From positions 1 to 55,544 of the forward strand of contig DAOTXR010000006.1 of the NCBI GenBank assembly GCA_034435375.1: a DNA stretch of 55,544 nt, given 5' to 3'. Made by a program: the position numbers and the translations under genes. The stretch comes from DAOTXR01 sp034435375 (GTDB taxonomy: Bacteria > Chloroflexota > Anaerolineae > Aggregatilineales > UBA3940). Shown piece by piece: positions 32,332 through 40,978 of the stretch; position 1 is the first letter of the stretch, and every line of letters begins with the position of its first letter. The notes below the pieces were generated by a model, which saw nothing but the letters and a program-made list of their open reading frames with translations, was not told the origin of the DNA and made no database searches.

Positions 32332-33123
32332 GTGGATTTACATTTGAAAGATCGAGTGGCGCTGGTAACAGCCGGCAGCCTGGGATTAGGCTTTGCCACT
32401 GCCCTCCAGCTTTCCCGCGAAGGGGCGCTGGTGGCGTTGTGCTCGCGCAACGAGGCGCATGTCAACGCGGCCACTGATGCCATTGAAGCAGAAACCGGCG
32501 GCGCTGTGCTGGGCATTCGCGCCGACATTACCAACCCCGAAGACATCCAAGGGCTGTTCGAGAGCGTGACCGGAGAGTATGGCGGGTTGGATATTTTGAT
32601 CACAAATGCCGGAAACCCGCCTGGAGGCAGCTTTGAAAACCTGACCGATGCCATGTGGGTTGAGGCTTTCGAGCAAAACCTGCTCAGCGCGGTGCGCCTG
32701 ATCCGCGCTGCTTTACCCCACCTGCGACAATCTACTACCCCATCCGTGCTGACCATCGCCTCCTTCTCTGCCCTGCACCCGGTCCCCACCCTGATGCTGA
32801 GCACCAGCATCAGACTAGCTGTGATCGGGATGACAAAGACGCTGGCGCTGGAGCTTGGCAGTCAGGGGATTCGCTTCAACAGCATCCTGCCCGGCTGGAC
32901 TGAGACGGTGCGGGTGCAAGACCTGATCGAGGCGCGGGCCGCCCGCAACGGCACTGCCGTAGAGGAGGAAATAGCCCGCCAGGCTTCTTCCAGCGCACTG
33001 GGCCGCCTGGCAACCCCTGAGGAGTTTGCCAACGTCGCAACCTTTTTGTGTTCGCCTGCGGCCTCGTACATCACTGGTGTGGCGCTGCCTGTGGATGGCG
33101 GCATCTACAAGGCTACGCTTTGA
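32332..33123 (+). CDS. SDR-family protein lacking the canonical catalytic Tyr/Lys
   Basis: A 263-residue Rossmann-fold protein. The cofactor loop reads 'VTAGSLGLGFATALQLSREG', 'TAGSLGLG' instead of the usual TGxxxGxG; 'LITNAGNPPGG' is the NAG motif and 'TIASFSALHP' holds the Ser. Where SDRs have Y-x-x-x-K, this protein has 'LSTSIRLAVIGMTKTLALEL', so Tyr aligns with Ser and Lys with Arg. The end 'ITGVALPVDGGIYKA' is normal. A beta-ketoacyl-reductase-like SDR subgroup with degenerate cofactor and active-site motifs is known, and this fits it. It may use different chemistry or only bind ligand. GTG start at 32332 with AGGAG upstream; monocistronic. Confidence 0.88.
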   Translation: MDLHLKDRVALVTAGSLGLGFATALQLSREGALVALCSRNEAHVNAATDAIEAETGGAVLGIRADITNPEDIQGLFESVTGEYGGLDILITNAGNPPGGSFENLTDAMWVEAFEQNLLSAVRLIRAALPHLRQSTTPSVLTIASFSALHPVPTLMLSTSIRLAVIGMTKTLALELGSQGIRFNSILPGWTETVRVQDLIEARAARNGTAVEEEIARQASSSALGRLATPEEFANVATFLCSPAASYITGVALPVDGGIYKATL

Positions 33124-33455
33124 GTAAAGCTTGCCAGGGCTGCGCCTGACAAGGTATGATCTTCAACAGCGGCCCAGCAAGACTGGCCGAAAGTTGTTTC
33201 TTACCAACTACGTCGCTCGCACGTTTACATGTTGATCGGCTGGCATCGTATAAGTATCGGCTGGTCAGCACGCAGTCTGTTGGTCAAACCTGCACCTTTG
33301 ATGAGATACTTAAACTGACCGGCATGGTTACACTTATACCAACATTCATGCAATTGCGATACAATACATTATGGGCAGATGCAGGCAAGAGGCTGCCTGC
33401 ACACCCGTGACCTCATACATGGTCCCGGGAGCAAAGGCAACGGAGTAACAGCAGA
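33124..33455. other. Intergenic region before a histidine kinase
   Basis: AT-richer than the flanks, with no credible gene. TACAAT at about 33361 in GCGATACAATAC may be a -10 for the kinase gene. The GGAG ribosome site lies at 33442-33445. Confidence 0.3.
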
Positions 33456-35453
33456 ATGGGCGATCGGGCGAAGGCTAAGCCGCGCCGCGGGCGTAAGCCA
33501 TCACCTCCCGGCACCACCATCCCATATCAAGACCTGATCGACAGCTCTCCGATCCCCATTTTGATCGGCAGAGAAGGGATCGTTCTTTACGGCAACCAGG
33601 CCGCAGCCCGGCTGCTGGGCGCTCAGACACCCTCTGAGGTAATCGGCCAGCGCCTGCTCAGCCCGCTGGAGGCTGCGATCGAGCGAGAGGCTGCTCAGAG
33701 CCGTGACGACAGTGCGCCTCTGCACCTCGTGAGCGGCAACCTCGTCACGATCGACGGCAGCCCTCTTGCAGTTCAGGCGCTGATTGCACCACTGACGTAC
33801 CATGACCAGCCCGCTCTCCAGATCATCGCCCTCGACAGGACCTTACACCCCCAACCCGACGAAAACGCGCCCGCCAGCGACAGGCGCCTCCACCAGCTCC
33901 TAGACAGCATCAGCGATGTGTGCTATGTGATCGACCGGAAGTGGCGGTATGCCCATCTCAACCTGGCCGCCTCGCAGATCACGCCGCACAAGAAGCGCGA
34001 TCTGATCGGCATGCATGTGGCCGACTTCTACGCCAGCTCAGAGGACGGTTTGCAACTCAAGACCTACAAGACGGTCATGGAGACGGGCAAGCCACACAGT
34101 TTCACTACCAGTAACCCCATTCTGCCTGACTGCTTGCCAGGGACTTTTGAAGTACGCGCCTTCCCGGTGCCGGAGGGTGTCTTGTGCATGGCTCGCGATG
34201 TGACCGAGATCCTAAGGGCGCAGGCTGCGGAGCGAGCACAACGCGCCCTGGCCGAGTCGCTGCGCGACACTGCCGCCGCCCTGACCAGCACATTGGAGCT
34301 GGATAGCGTCCTGGGGTGCATCCTGACCAACGTGGGCCGCGTGGTGCCCCACGATGCTGCGACCATCATGCTGATCGATTCAGGGGTGGCGCGTGTCGTG
34401 AGACAGCGCGGCTATGAAAGGTACGATCCAGAAGGCCGCATTTTCGGGCTGCGCTTTACGGTCAGCGAAGTTCCAAACTTCCGCGCCATGTGCGAGACCG
34501 GACAGCCCATTATCATCCCAGATGTGGCGAGCTATCCCAACTGGATAGCCATGGAGCCTACTGCCTGGGTGCGCTCCTACGCCGGAATGCCGATCCGTCT
34601 GGAAGGAGATGTCCTCGGCTTTATCAACCTGGACAGCGCCAAGGCAGGCTTTTTTGATGCAGAGCACATCGAAGTGTTGCGGGCTTTCGCTGATCAGGTG
34701 GCCATCGCGATCAGAAACGCACAGCTGTACCAGACCATCCGCCAGCAGGTAACCGAACTAGAGAAGCGCAACAGCGAGCTGGACGCTTTTATCTACACTG
34801 TGGCGCACGATCTCAAGTCACCCTTGCACATTATCCTCGGTTACAGCAGCCTGATCGCTGACGACTTTGCCGACCTGCTTCCCAAAGACGCTCAGATCGG
34901 CCTGCGGCACATCCAGGCTTACGCGGTCAAGATGGATGAGATGATTCACAGCCTGCTAGTGCTGGCGCGACTGCGCAACGCCGACGACCTCCAGGCTGTG
35001 AAGGTAGAGATCAGGCCAATTCTGGACGCAGTGCAGGATCGCTTTGCGGAGCGCATCCAGGAGCGCGGTGTTGCCATCGAAATCGCAGCTGAACTGCCGC
35101 CTGTACTGGGGCACCGGGTATGGCTGGAAGAGGTATTCGCCAACCTGATCGACAACGCCATCAAGTACACTGGCCAGGACAACCCCACACCCTGGGTGAA
35201 GGTGCGGGGCGCCCGGCTGGGAAGCATGGTGCGTTATGAGGTGCAGGACAACGGCGTCGGCATTGCCCCGGAGGATCAGGCACGGCTGTTCGAGATGTTC
35301 ACGCGCTTCCACAAGGAGCAGGCCAGTGGAGCTGGCCTGGGCCTCTCGATTGTGCAACGCATCATCAGCAAGCTCAAAGGTCAGGTGGGCGTCATCAGTG
35401 AGGTTGGGAAGGGAAGCACCTTCTGGTTCGAGTTGCCAGCCGCTGACGCATGA
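33456..35453 (+). CDS. Soluble sensor histidine kinase (PAS-PAS-GAF-HisKA-HATPase)
   Basis: A 665-residue cytoplasmic kinase with no membrane helix. PAS 1 spans about residues 23-130 ('YQDLIDSSPIPILIGREGIV' onwards), PAS 2 about 145-258 ('LLDSISDVCYVIDRKWRYAH' onwards), GAF about 275-425 ('TLELDSVLGCILTNVGRVVP' onwards), then HisKA with 'YTVAHDLKSPLHIILGYSSL' (His451). The HATPase has N box 'NLIDNAIKYTGQ', G1 'DNGVGIAPED' and G2 'GAGLGLSIVQRII'. The N-terminus is basic ('KAKPRRGRKPSPPG'). GGAG lies before the ATG. No receiver gene is adjacent on the same strand; the receiver protein at 36073-36585 is nearby but opposite. The signal is unknown. Confidence 0.93.
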   Translation: MGDRAKAKPRRGRKPSPPGTTIPYQDLIDSSPIPILIGREGIVLYGNQAAARLLGAQTPSEVIGQRLLSPLEAAIEREAAQSRDDSAPLHLVSGNLVTIDGSPLAVQALIAPLTYHDQPALQIIALDRTLHPQPDENAPASDRRLHQLLDSISDVCYVIDRKWRYAHLNLAASQITPHKKRDLIGMHVADFYASSEDGLQLKTYKTVMETGKPHSFTTSNPILPDCLPGTFEVRAFPVPEGVLCMARDVTEILRAQAAERAQRALAESLRDTAAALTSTLELDSVLGCILTNVGRVVPHDAATIMLIDSGVARVVRQRGYERYDPEGRIFGLRFTVSEVPNFRAMCETGQPIIIPDVASYPNWIAMEPTAWVRSYAGMPIRLEGDVLGFINLDSAKAGFFDAEHIEVLRAFADQVAIAIRNAQLYQTIRQQVTELEKRNSELDAFIYTVAHDLKSPLHIILGYSSLIADDFADLLPKDAQIGLRHIQAYAVKMDEMIHSLLVLARLRNADDLQAVKVEIRPILDAVQDRFAERIQERGVAIEIAAELPPVLGHRVWLEEVFANLIDNAIKYTGQDNPTPWVKVRGARLGSMVRYEVQDNGVGIAPEDQARLFEMFTRFHKEQASGAGLGLSIVQRIISKLKGQVGVISEVGKGSTFWFELPAADA

Positions 35454-36056
35454 TCATTCCCACACCACGGCCAGCCGCCCCGCCGAAAGCTCCGCTAGCG
35501 CCGCCTCGAAGCCTGCGCACTCGTCCGCAGCAAAGACCACCGTCAGTGTGACCTCACCTGCAAAGTCCCTGGCCACTATCTCACCGGCATGCGCCTCGAC
35601 CACATGCCTGACAGGCTGATACAGGCTATAAGGCAGACTCACCAGGCCAGTGCGCCGCTCGACACGCTCGGCGCGCGGCAGCGCCGCGAGCGCCTCCTGC
35701 GCAGCCGAGGTATAGGCTCGCACCAGGCCGCCAGTCCCCAGTTTGGTTCCACCAAAGTAACGAGTGATCACCAGCCCCACATCGCCCAGATCGGCGCCAC
35801 GCAGGACGGCCAGCGCTGGACGACCTGCCGTCCCTGCTGGCTCGCCGTCGTCGCTCATCCCCTCGATGACCGATGCGCCATAGCCCACACGAAAAGCAGA
35901 GACGTTGTGCGTGGCGTCGGGGAACTCGGCGCGAACCCGCTCGATGAACGCCTTGGCCTCCTCAACCGTGCGCACTTCACCAATCGTCGCAATGAAGCGG
36001 GAGTTTACCACCACAATCTCGACGCGGGTGGTTGCCGCGGGGATAGGATAACGCAT
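35454..36056 (-). CDS. yigZ: YigZ/IMPACT family protein
   Basis: A 200-residue UPF0029 protein. The N-terminal domain shows 'EIVVVNSRFIATIGEVRTVE', then 'FPDATHNVSAFRVGYG', 'GMSDDGEPAGTAGRPALAVL' and the family signature 'LVITRYFGGTKLGTGGLVRA'. The C-terminal ferredoxin-like domain (DUF1949, about 135-200) follows. IMPACT-type proteins are linked to translation/stress control in eukaryotes; the bacterial role is poorly known. The start at 36056 gives the normal family N-terminus, whereas a frame to 36158 overlaps the upstream gene. It is 16 bp downstream of the receiver gene, so they are probably co-transcribed. Confidence 0.93.
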   Translation of the reverse strand: MRYPIPAATTRVEIVVVNSRFIATIGEVRTVEEAKAFIERVRAEFPDATHNVSAFRVGYGASVIEGMSDDGEPAGTAGRPALAVLRGADLGDVGLVITRYFGGTKLGTGGLVRAYTSAAQEALAALPRAERVERRTGLVSLPYSLYQPVRHVVEAHAGEIVARDFAGEVTLTVVFAADECAGFEAALAELSAGRLAVVWE

Positions 36057-36072
36057 TGAGGTCACGTGGTTC

Positions 36073-36585
36073 TCAGCTCCTGCGCCGCTCCAAACCGATC
36101 TGCACCAAGCTATCAAGCTGATCACAGAAGCTGCGCGGGTCACACGGCTTGCTAACAAACACAGCGCCCAGCGCCTTAACCTGCGACGCTGCTCCCATCC
36201 AGGCCGAGTGGATCATCAACGGCAGATCCGACAACTCCGAGTCGGCGCGGATAAGCCCACACAACGATAATCCGTCTATATCTGGACGGAGAACGTCGGT
36301 GATCAGGACGGCAGGACGCATGGCCCGGCAGAAAGCTAGCGCATCTTCTGCTGCAACGAAACTCTCCACGCGGTAGCTACGCAGCCGACGCACAGCCAGG
36401 CTGATCAAGGCCAGGAGGATGTCGTCGTCATCCAGGTGAACGATCAGCGGCGGCAGTAGAAGCGCCCGCAGCCCGCTCAACTCAGGCTCACGCCCGGTCA
36501 GCGATTGCCTCCGACCTCCTAACTGCGGCGCACGTTCCACACCACCTTGAACCTGATAAGGTTGCCCAACCCGTATGCTGCCCAT
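36073..36585 (-). CDS. Receiver-only response regulator-like protein
   Basis: A 170-residue protein with a receiver domain from about residue 45. The acidic pocket is 'IVHLDDDDILLALI', the phospho-acceptor Asp is in 'VLITDVLRPDIDGLSLCGLI', the switch position is Ser in 'MIHSAWMG' and the Lys is in 'VFVSKPCDPRSFC'. There is no output domain; the N-terminal 45 residues are extra and poorly conserved in look, so the true start may be later. AAGG precedes the ATG at 36585. It sits between the YitT gene and yigZ on the same strand. Confidence 0.85.
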   Translation of the reverse strand: MGSIRVGQPYQVQGGVERAPQLGGRRQSLTGREPELSGLRALLLPPLIVHLDDDDILLALISLAVRRLRSYRVESFVAAEDALAFCRAMRPAVLITDVLRPDIDGLSLCGLIRADSELSDLPLMIHSAWMGAASQVKALGAVFVSKPCDPRSFCDQLDSLVQIGLERRRS

Positions 36586-36657
36586 GATGCCTTCATATGT
36601 GCCAACCCCAGCCCCACTGACCAGTATAGCCTATCGACACAACCACGCAACCGGGCC

Positions 36658-37575
36658 TCACAGCTCATCGTGGATGGGTGTAAATCCTTCTCCCCACACC
36701 TCCGTGGTGGCTGCAATGACAATGAAGGCTTGGGGATCAAGGGTCTGGACCAGGCGGCGCAACGGAGCGACTTCGCGAGGAGCAATGGTACACATCAGCA
36801 CCGGGCGGGGAGCGCCGGTGAAAGCCCCCTGGCCTGCCAGAATGGTCACGCCGCGTTCGAGATCGGTGAGGAGTGCATCACGCACCTCAAGCCACTTCTC
36901 GGAGATGATAAAGGCTTGGCGCGCTCGCCGCCCTCCGGCCAGCACAACATCGGTGGACCAAGCTGAGACTGCAGCGACCATGACCCCGTACATGGCCCGC
37001 TCCAGGCCAAACACAGCAACAGCAGCACCAATGATCAGCGCATTGGAGATAAATACCCCCCGGCTGATCTCCAGCCCCGTGAAGTGGCGCAGCAGCCGGG
37101 CAACAATGTCGGTGCCGCCAGTGGTGCCCTGCGCCCGCAGCACCAGCCCCACCCCCAACCCATCGAGCAGGCCGCCATAGGCAACATACAGCAGAGGATT
37201 GCGAGTCACATCTGGCAGCAGGCGGGCAGTGAGGTCAATCGCCAGCGACATGACGGCCACGCCATAGATGGTGCGAACGCCAGTGGTGATCCCCCCACCC
37301 CAACGCAGCCCTGCCAGGAAGAGCGGCACGTTCAGGACGAGAGTGACCAGGCCGACCGGCCATCCCAACAGGCGATGAGCGATGATGCCCACGCCTGAGA
37401 CGCCGCCCGACACCACACCGTTGGGTACAAAGAACAAGTTGTAGGCTAGCGCCAGCATCAGCGCACCAAGCGTGATCTGTACGTAGTCGGCGATGATCTG
37501 TCGCCAGCCGTAGCGGGCAACGTGGGCGCGGGCCATCTCGACCAGGCCGTGATGGTCAGGGCGCCGTGTGGCCAT
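36658..37575 (-). CDS. YitT-family membrane protein
   Basis: A 305-residue protein with five or six N-terminal helices (DUF161/YitT_membrane): 'ITLGALMLALAYNLFFVPNG' followed by VVSGGVSGVG, 'LVTLVLNVPLFLAGLRWGGG' and 'GLVLRAQGTTGGTDIVARLL'. The C-terminal cytoplasmic DUF2179 domain spans about 215-300 ('QAFIISEKWLEVRDALLTDL', 'PVLMCTIAPREVAPLRRLVQ'). Family members are widespread and may transport small solutes, but the function is not established. Very strong ribosome site AGGAGG, 6 bp before the ATG. It is divergent from the acyltransferase gene at 37746. Confidence 0.93.
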   Translation of the reverse strand: MATRRPDHHGLVEMARAHVARYGWRQIIADYVQITLGALMLALAYNLFFVPNGVVSGGVSGVGIIAHRLLGWPVGLVTLVLNVPLFLAGLRWGGGITTGVRTIYGVAVMSLAIDLTARLLPDVTRNPLLYVAYGGLLDGLGVGLVLRAQGTTGGTDIVARLLRHFTGLEISRGVFISNALIIGAAVAVFGLERAMYGVMVAAVSAWSTDVVLAGGRRARQAFIISEKWLEVRDALLTDLERGVTILAGQGAFTGAPRPVLMCTIAPREVAPLRRLVQTLDPQAFIVIAATTEVWGEGFTPIHDEL

Positions 37576-37745
37576 AGGGCACCTCCTGAGGTGGGCGTTT
37601 TCCAGATTCGACCATACCCCATTGCCAGGGTCCGATCAAGCCGGCTGGAACGTCTATCTGAACACGAAACGGCTCATGGACAGCGCTCAAGCCGCACGCC
37701 AGGGACCCCTCTTCCGGTTTGACAGGGTGAGAGAGGTCGCATAGG

Positions 37746-38588
37746 ATGTTGGAGATGCTGCACCCCGACAACAGCGCGAATCGCAACAGGAAAAGCTGCA
37801 CCACGATGCCATCTACAAGGAACACAGCACATCACTACCCCCTGCCTGCCAGGGTGCTGATTCCGCTGGCAGCGTCGATGGTGGCCAACAGGTCCCGGTC
37901 CTTCCGACACGATGCGCTGGCATGTGTCGGTCAGCTTGACCCGCCGCTGGAGGTGCTGGGGTGCGAATACATTCCGCCGAGCGGCCCTTGCCTGATCACC
38001 GTCAATCACTACTCGCGGCCCGGATTCCCGGCCTGGTGGATCACATTCGCAGTGAGCGCCGCAGTCCCCATCGAGATTCACTGGATCAGCACGGCGGCGT
38101 GGACCTTCCCAGGGCGCTGGTATCGACGGCCTGCTCGGCGGGCCAGCGAGTGGGTCCTCGAACGGCTGGCGCGGGTGTACGGATTCACCACAATGCCCCC
38201 CATGCCACCCGACCCAGCAGAGGTGCAAGTTCGCACCCAGGCAGTGCGGCAGGTGCTGACCCGCGTCCGGCAGACATCGGACATAGTGGTAGGGCTGGCG
38301 CCAGAGGGGCGGGATATGCCCAACGGGCAGCTTGGGTGGCCGCCCGCCGGGGCTGGGCGATTCATCACCCATCTGGCCAGCTTGGGACTAGAGATCGCGC
38401 CAGTGGGAGTGTACGAGGAAAGCGACAGACTGTGCGCGAGCTTTGGGCCGCGCTACCGGTTGGACTCTGCACCTGGCGTTTCGGCAGATGAGCGCGACCG
38501 GACCGTGAGCCGAATTGTGATGGAACACATCGCCGCGCAGATGCCAGCTCGGTTACGCGGAGAGTTTGACGGCTCGCCGACGGATTGA
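37746..38588 (+). CDS. PlsC-like acyltransferase with altered HX4D motif
   Basis: A 280-residue protein of the glycerolipid acyltransferase type. Motif I is 'CLITVNHYSRPGFPAWWITF': the catalytic His is present but the usual Asp four residues on is Gly. Motif III is recognisable as 'DIVVGLAPEGRDMPNGQL' (the E-G-x motif that binds the acceptor phosphate), and a Pro in 'EIAPVGVYE' fits motif IV. No clear membrane helix is seen; the first 30 residues are of doubtful coding value, and Met at 37806 is an alternative start. It leads an MFS transporter and a small membrane protein on the same strand, 33 bp apart. Activity is uncertain because of the Asp change. Confidence 0.75.
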   Translation: MLEMLHPDNSANRNRKSCTTMPSTRNTAHHYPLPARVLIPLAASMVANRSRSFRHDALACVGQLDPPLEVLGCEYIPPSGPCLITVNHYSRPGFPAWWITFAVSAAVPIEIHWISTAAWTFPGRWYRRPARRASEWVLERLARVYGFTTMPPMPPDPAEVQVRTQAVRQVLTRVRQTSDIVVGLAPEGRDMPNGQLGWPPAGAGRFITHLASLGLEIAPVGVYEESDRLCASFGPRYRLDSAPGVSADERDRTVSRIVMEHIAAQMPARLRGEFDGSPTD

Positions 38589-38621
38589 TCAAGCGTCCTT
38601 ACAACAGAAGAGAGGCCCTAC

Positions 38622-39902
38622 ATGAAACGGCTGACGGTCCTCCAAATGCTGGTTCTCAATGCTTACTGGGTTGGCATCTCGTTCATGTGGAACAGCCTGC
38701 ACCCCATCATCCTCCCGGCGGTGTTGCTGAACTTCGTGCCAGAGGCGCGCAAGAACACCTACCTCGGCTTGCTGACCTTCGTTGGGCTGGTGATCGCCAT
38801 GATCGTGCAGCCGCTCACCGGCGCGCTGAGCGACCGCTGGCAATCTCGCTGGGGCCGCCGCAGGCCGCTGATCCTGATCGGCACGCTGGTAGACTTCGTG
38901 TTCCTGGCCCTGCTGGCGTGGTCTGGAGGGTTGGTCTGGCTGGCCATCGGCTACATCGGCCTGCAGTTCAGCTCAAACACGGCCCACGGTCCCCTACAGG
39001 GGCTTCTGCCTGACCGGGTGCCGCGTGAGCAGCTCGGCGCAGCGAGCGGACTCAAGAACTTCCTGGATATGGGGGGATTGGTGGTGGCATCCCTGTTGGC
39101 TGGCCGGCTGCTCGACCCTGAGGCCCGCCACCCGGTTGGGATCATGGCAGTGGTGATGGGCGTGCTGGCCGTGTCGGCGGCTATCACGTTGCTCGGCACG
39201 CCAGAAACGCCTACCCGGCAGGACGACACGCCAGAGCGTGAGGGCGGGTCGCAGCCTGCTTCCACGGATCAGACCGCCCTTAAGGACCTGCTACAGATCG
39301 ATTTCCGAGCCAACGCAGCGTTCTGGTGGCTGATCGGGACCCGATTCACGTTCCTGTTGGGCATCTACGGCATCCAGTCCTTCACCCAGTATTATCTGCG
39401 CGACGTGCTCAAGGTTGCCAACCCGGCGCAACAGACCGGCGACCTGCTGGCAGCCATCACGCTGGCGCTGGTGGCGTGTGCCGTGGCCGGCGGCTGGCTC
39501 TCCGATCGCTTCGGACCCAGGCCGATGATGGTCGTCGCCGGTGGACTGGGGGCGGTTGGATGTCTGCTGTTGCTCCTGGCCCGCACACCGACCATATTGA
39601 TCGCCTTCGGCAGCGTCCTGGGAGCAGGGATTGGCCTGTTCCTGACCTCCAACTGGGCGCTGGCCAACCAACTGGCCCCCGGCGATCAAGCGGGTAAGTA
39701 CTTGGGGCTAACCAACCTGGCGACAGCCGGAGCGGGCGCGCTAGGACGGCTGGAAGGGCCAGCGATAGACCTGCTCAATGGCGCACGCCCCGGCGCATAC
39801 CTGGGATACATGGGGATGTTCGTGTTTGGGGCTGTATGCTGCGCGATCAGCGTGCTGCTGCTGCGCGGCGTGCAGCAAGATGCACGGGCCATGACTCCCT
39901 AG
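38622..39902 (+). CDS. MFS transporter (SLC45/GPH-like)
   Basis: A 426-residue, 12-helix transporter. 'PLTGALSDRWQSRWGRRRPL' with 'ILIG' is the loop 2-3 signature in the form used by SLC45 and GPH sugar transporters ('G-x-x-S-D-R-x-x-S-R-W-G-R-R-R-P'). The second half repeats it as 'AGGWLSDRFGPRPMMVVAGG'. 'NTAHGPLQGLLPDRVPREQL' also matches that group's 'N-x-x-x-x-P-x-x-A-L-x-P-D' loop. This suggests a sugar or sugar-like solute, probably with protons. It forms an apparent three-gene operon with the acyltransferase and the small membrane protein. Confidence 0.9.
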   Translation: MKRLTVLQMLVLNAYWVGISFMWNSLHPIILPAVLLNFVPEARKNTYLGLLTFVGLVIAMIVQPLTGALSDRWQSRWGRRRPLILIGTLVDFVFLALLAWSGGLVWLAIGYIGLQFSSNTAHGPLQGLLPDRVPREQLGAASGLKNFLDMGGLVVASLLAGRLLDPEARHPVGIMAVVMGVLAVSAAITLLGTPETPTRQDDTPEREGGSQPASTDQTALKDLLQIDFRANAAFWWLIGTRFTFLLGIYGIQSFTQYYLRDVLKVANPAQQTGDLLAAITLALVACAVAGGWLSDRFGPRPMMVVAGGLGAVGCLLLLLARTPTILIAFGSVLGAGIGLFLTSNWALANQLAPGDQAGKYLGLTNLATAGAGALGRLEGPAIDLLNGARPGAYLGYMGMFVFGAVCCAISVLLLRGVQQDARAMTP

Positions 39903-39928
39903 AAAGACTACTCAGGACAACGACGATC

Positions 39929-40228
39929 ATGGGCGACATCAAGTTCAGGGTGCTGCATCTCGTGGGGCTGGTTGCCGTGACTGGGTTGTGTTGCTGCGCA
40001 GGACTGTTCGTCTACGCCAGCATCCAGGCCACCATCAACCCCCAATCAGTGGTGGAGTACGTCCCGGAAACGGTGAGCGATCAGCTTCTCGTGACGGGCA
40101 CCGGGCTAGCACTGGCGCTGTGTCCTGGCCTTCTGGCCGTGATTGTGCTAGCGGTGGTGCTGATCGACATGTTCAGACTGTGGGACAGGCTGCCAGAGGT
40201 GTTATGGCTCAGGCGTAGCGGAGGTTGA
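39929..40228 (+). CDS. Small two-helix membrane protein (99 aa)
   Basis: It starts 26 bp after the MFS gene with AGGA upstream of ATG 39929. Helix 1 is 'LHLVGLVAVTGLCCCAGLFV' (with three adjacent Cys), helix 2 'TGLALALCPGLLAVIVLAVV', and the cytoplasmic tail is basic ('RLWDRLPEVLWLRRSGG'). No family is recognised. Context suggests co-expression with the MFS transporter. Confidence 0.72.
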   Translation: MGDIKFRVLHLVGLVAVTGLCCCAGLFVYASIQATINPQSVVEYVPETVSDQLLVTGTGLALALCPGLLAVIVLAVVLIDMFRLWDRLPEVLWLRRSGG

Positions 40229-40269
40229 CCTTACAGGCAGACCCAAACACGATGGAACCCCGCGCAGGC

Positions 40270-40902
40270 TTACCCCCGGCTCAGCTTCCGGGCAAGCGGA
40301 AGGACGAGCAAACCGATCTCGATAGCCAGCGCTGCGCCAGCGCTGATCAGGCGGGCCAGCCAGCGCACAAGCGCAATAAACAGCGCACGTGGCCCAAGCG
40401 ACGCGCCGACGGCACGCAGCGCCCCAACCAGCAGGGTGATGCGGTGCGCCTGCCATAGATAGCGCCACAGCTCGATCACTGCTGTTCCGGTCGTCAGAGG
40501 GTCCCCAGCGTGGGCATACCTGCCCACAATCTCGACGCGCAGACGGAAATCCGGGTCTTGCCACAGATCGCGGATCACCGGCCTGAGCATGCGATAGCCT
40601 CGCCGTCCGATGGTGACTCCAGTGAAAAGCGCCAGAAGCCCGGCGATCAGCTCTATGGCGAAGTCAAGCCAGCGGATTTCGGCCATCGCTTCCGGGTCCT
40701 CGGCAGGCGCCGAAAACAGCGCAGACGCCCCTCCTCCTCCTCGGAGGACAAGACACACCTGGGTCCCCTGTCGCCTCAGACGAGGCGCTCGGATGGTGAC
40801 ATTGTAGGCATGCAGGTCAGCGCCGGCAGCTACAAGGTGAGGGAACACTGCTGCCAGAGGAGGCCGCCTGCCGACGATGGCGAAATGTGGCCAGACTGTC
40901 AT
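40270..40902 (-). CDS. Unknown protein with one or two membrane helices, possibly leaderless
   Basis: A 210-residue protein of unknown family. It starts 'MTVWPHFAIVGRRPPLAAVF'. The first 80 residues look soluble, with a Gly-rich turn 'LRGGGGASALFSAPAED'. Hydrophobic segments lie at 'AIELIAGLLALFTGVTIG' and 'ALFIALVRWLARLISAGAAL' with 'AIEIGLLVLPLA', and the end is basic. A TTGGGC-17-TATAAT promoter ends 6 bp before the ATG, so transcription would start at the A of the start codon: a leaderless mRNA. A longer frame to 41025 would run into the flavin reductase gene. It is the last gene after the MarR-linked operon. Confidence 0.7.
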   Translation of the reverse strand: MTVWPHFAIVGRRPPLAAVFPHLVAAGADLHAYNVTIRAPRLRRQGTQVCLVLRGGGGASALFSAPAEDPEAMAEIRWLDFAIELIAGLLALFTGVTIGRRGYRMLRPVIRDLWQDPDFRLRVEIVGRYAHAGDPLTTGTAVIELWRYLWQAHRITLLVGALRAVGASLGPRALFIALVRWLARLISAGAALAIEIGLLVLPLARKLSRG

Positions 40903-40908
40903 TGCGTC

Positions 40909-40937
40909 ATTATACAGCAGCGCACTCGTGCGCCCAA
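40909..40937 (-). promoter_or_regulatory. Promoter giving a leaderless transcript (TTGGGC, 17 bp, TATAAT)
   Basis: On the minus strand TTGGGC (40937-40932) and TATAAT (40914-40909) are 17 bp apart. The seventh base after the -10 is the A of the ATG at 40902, so no 5' leader or ribosome site is possible. Confidence 0.65.
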
Positions 40938-40978
40938 TCACAATCTCCCTCAGCCAGAACGGCTGCTCCCGCGATGCC

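Noticed and set aside
33156..33410. 84-residue plus-strand frame before the PAS-PAS-GAF kinase
   Set aside because: No ribosome site, no family resemblance and intergenic base composition.
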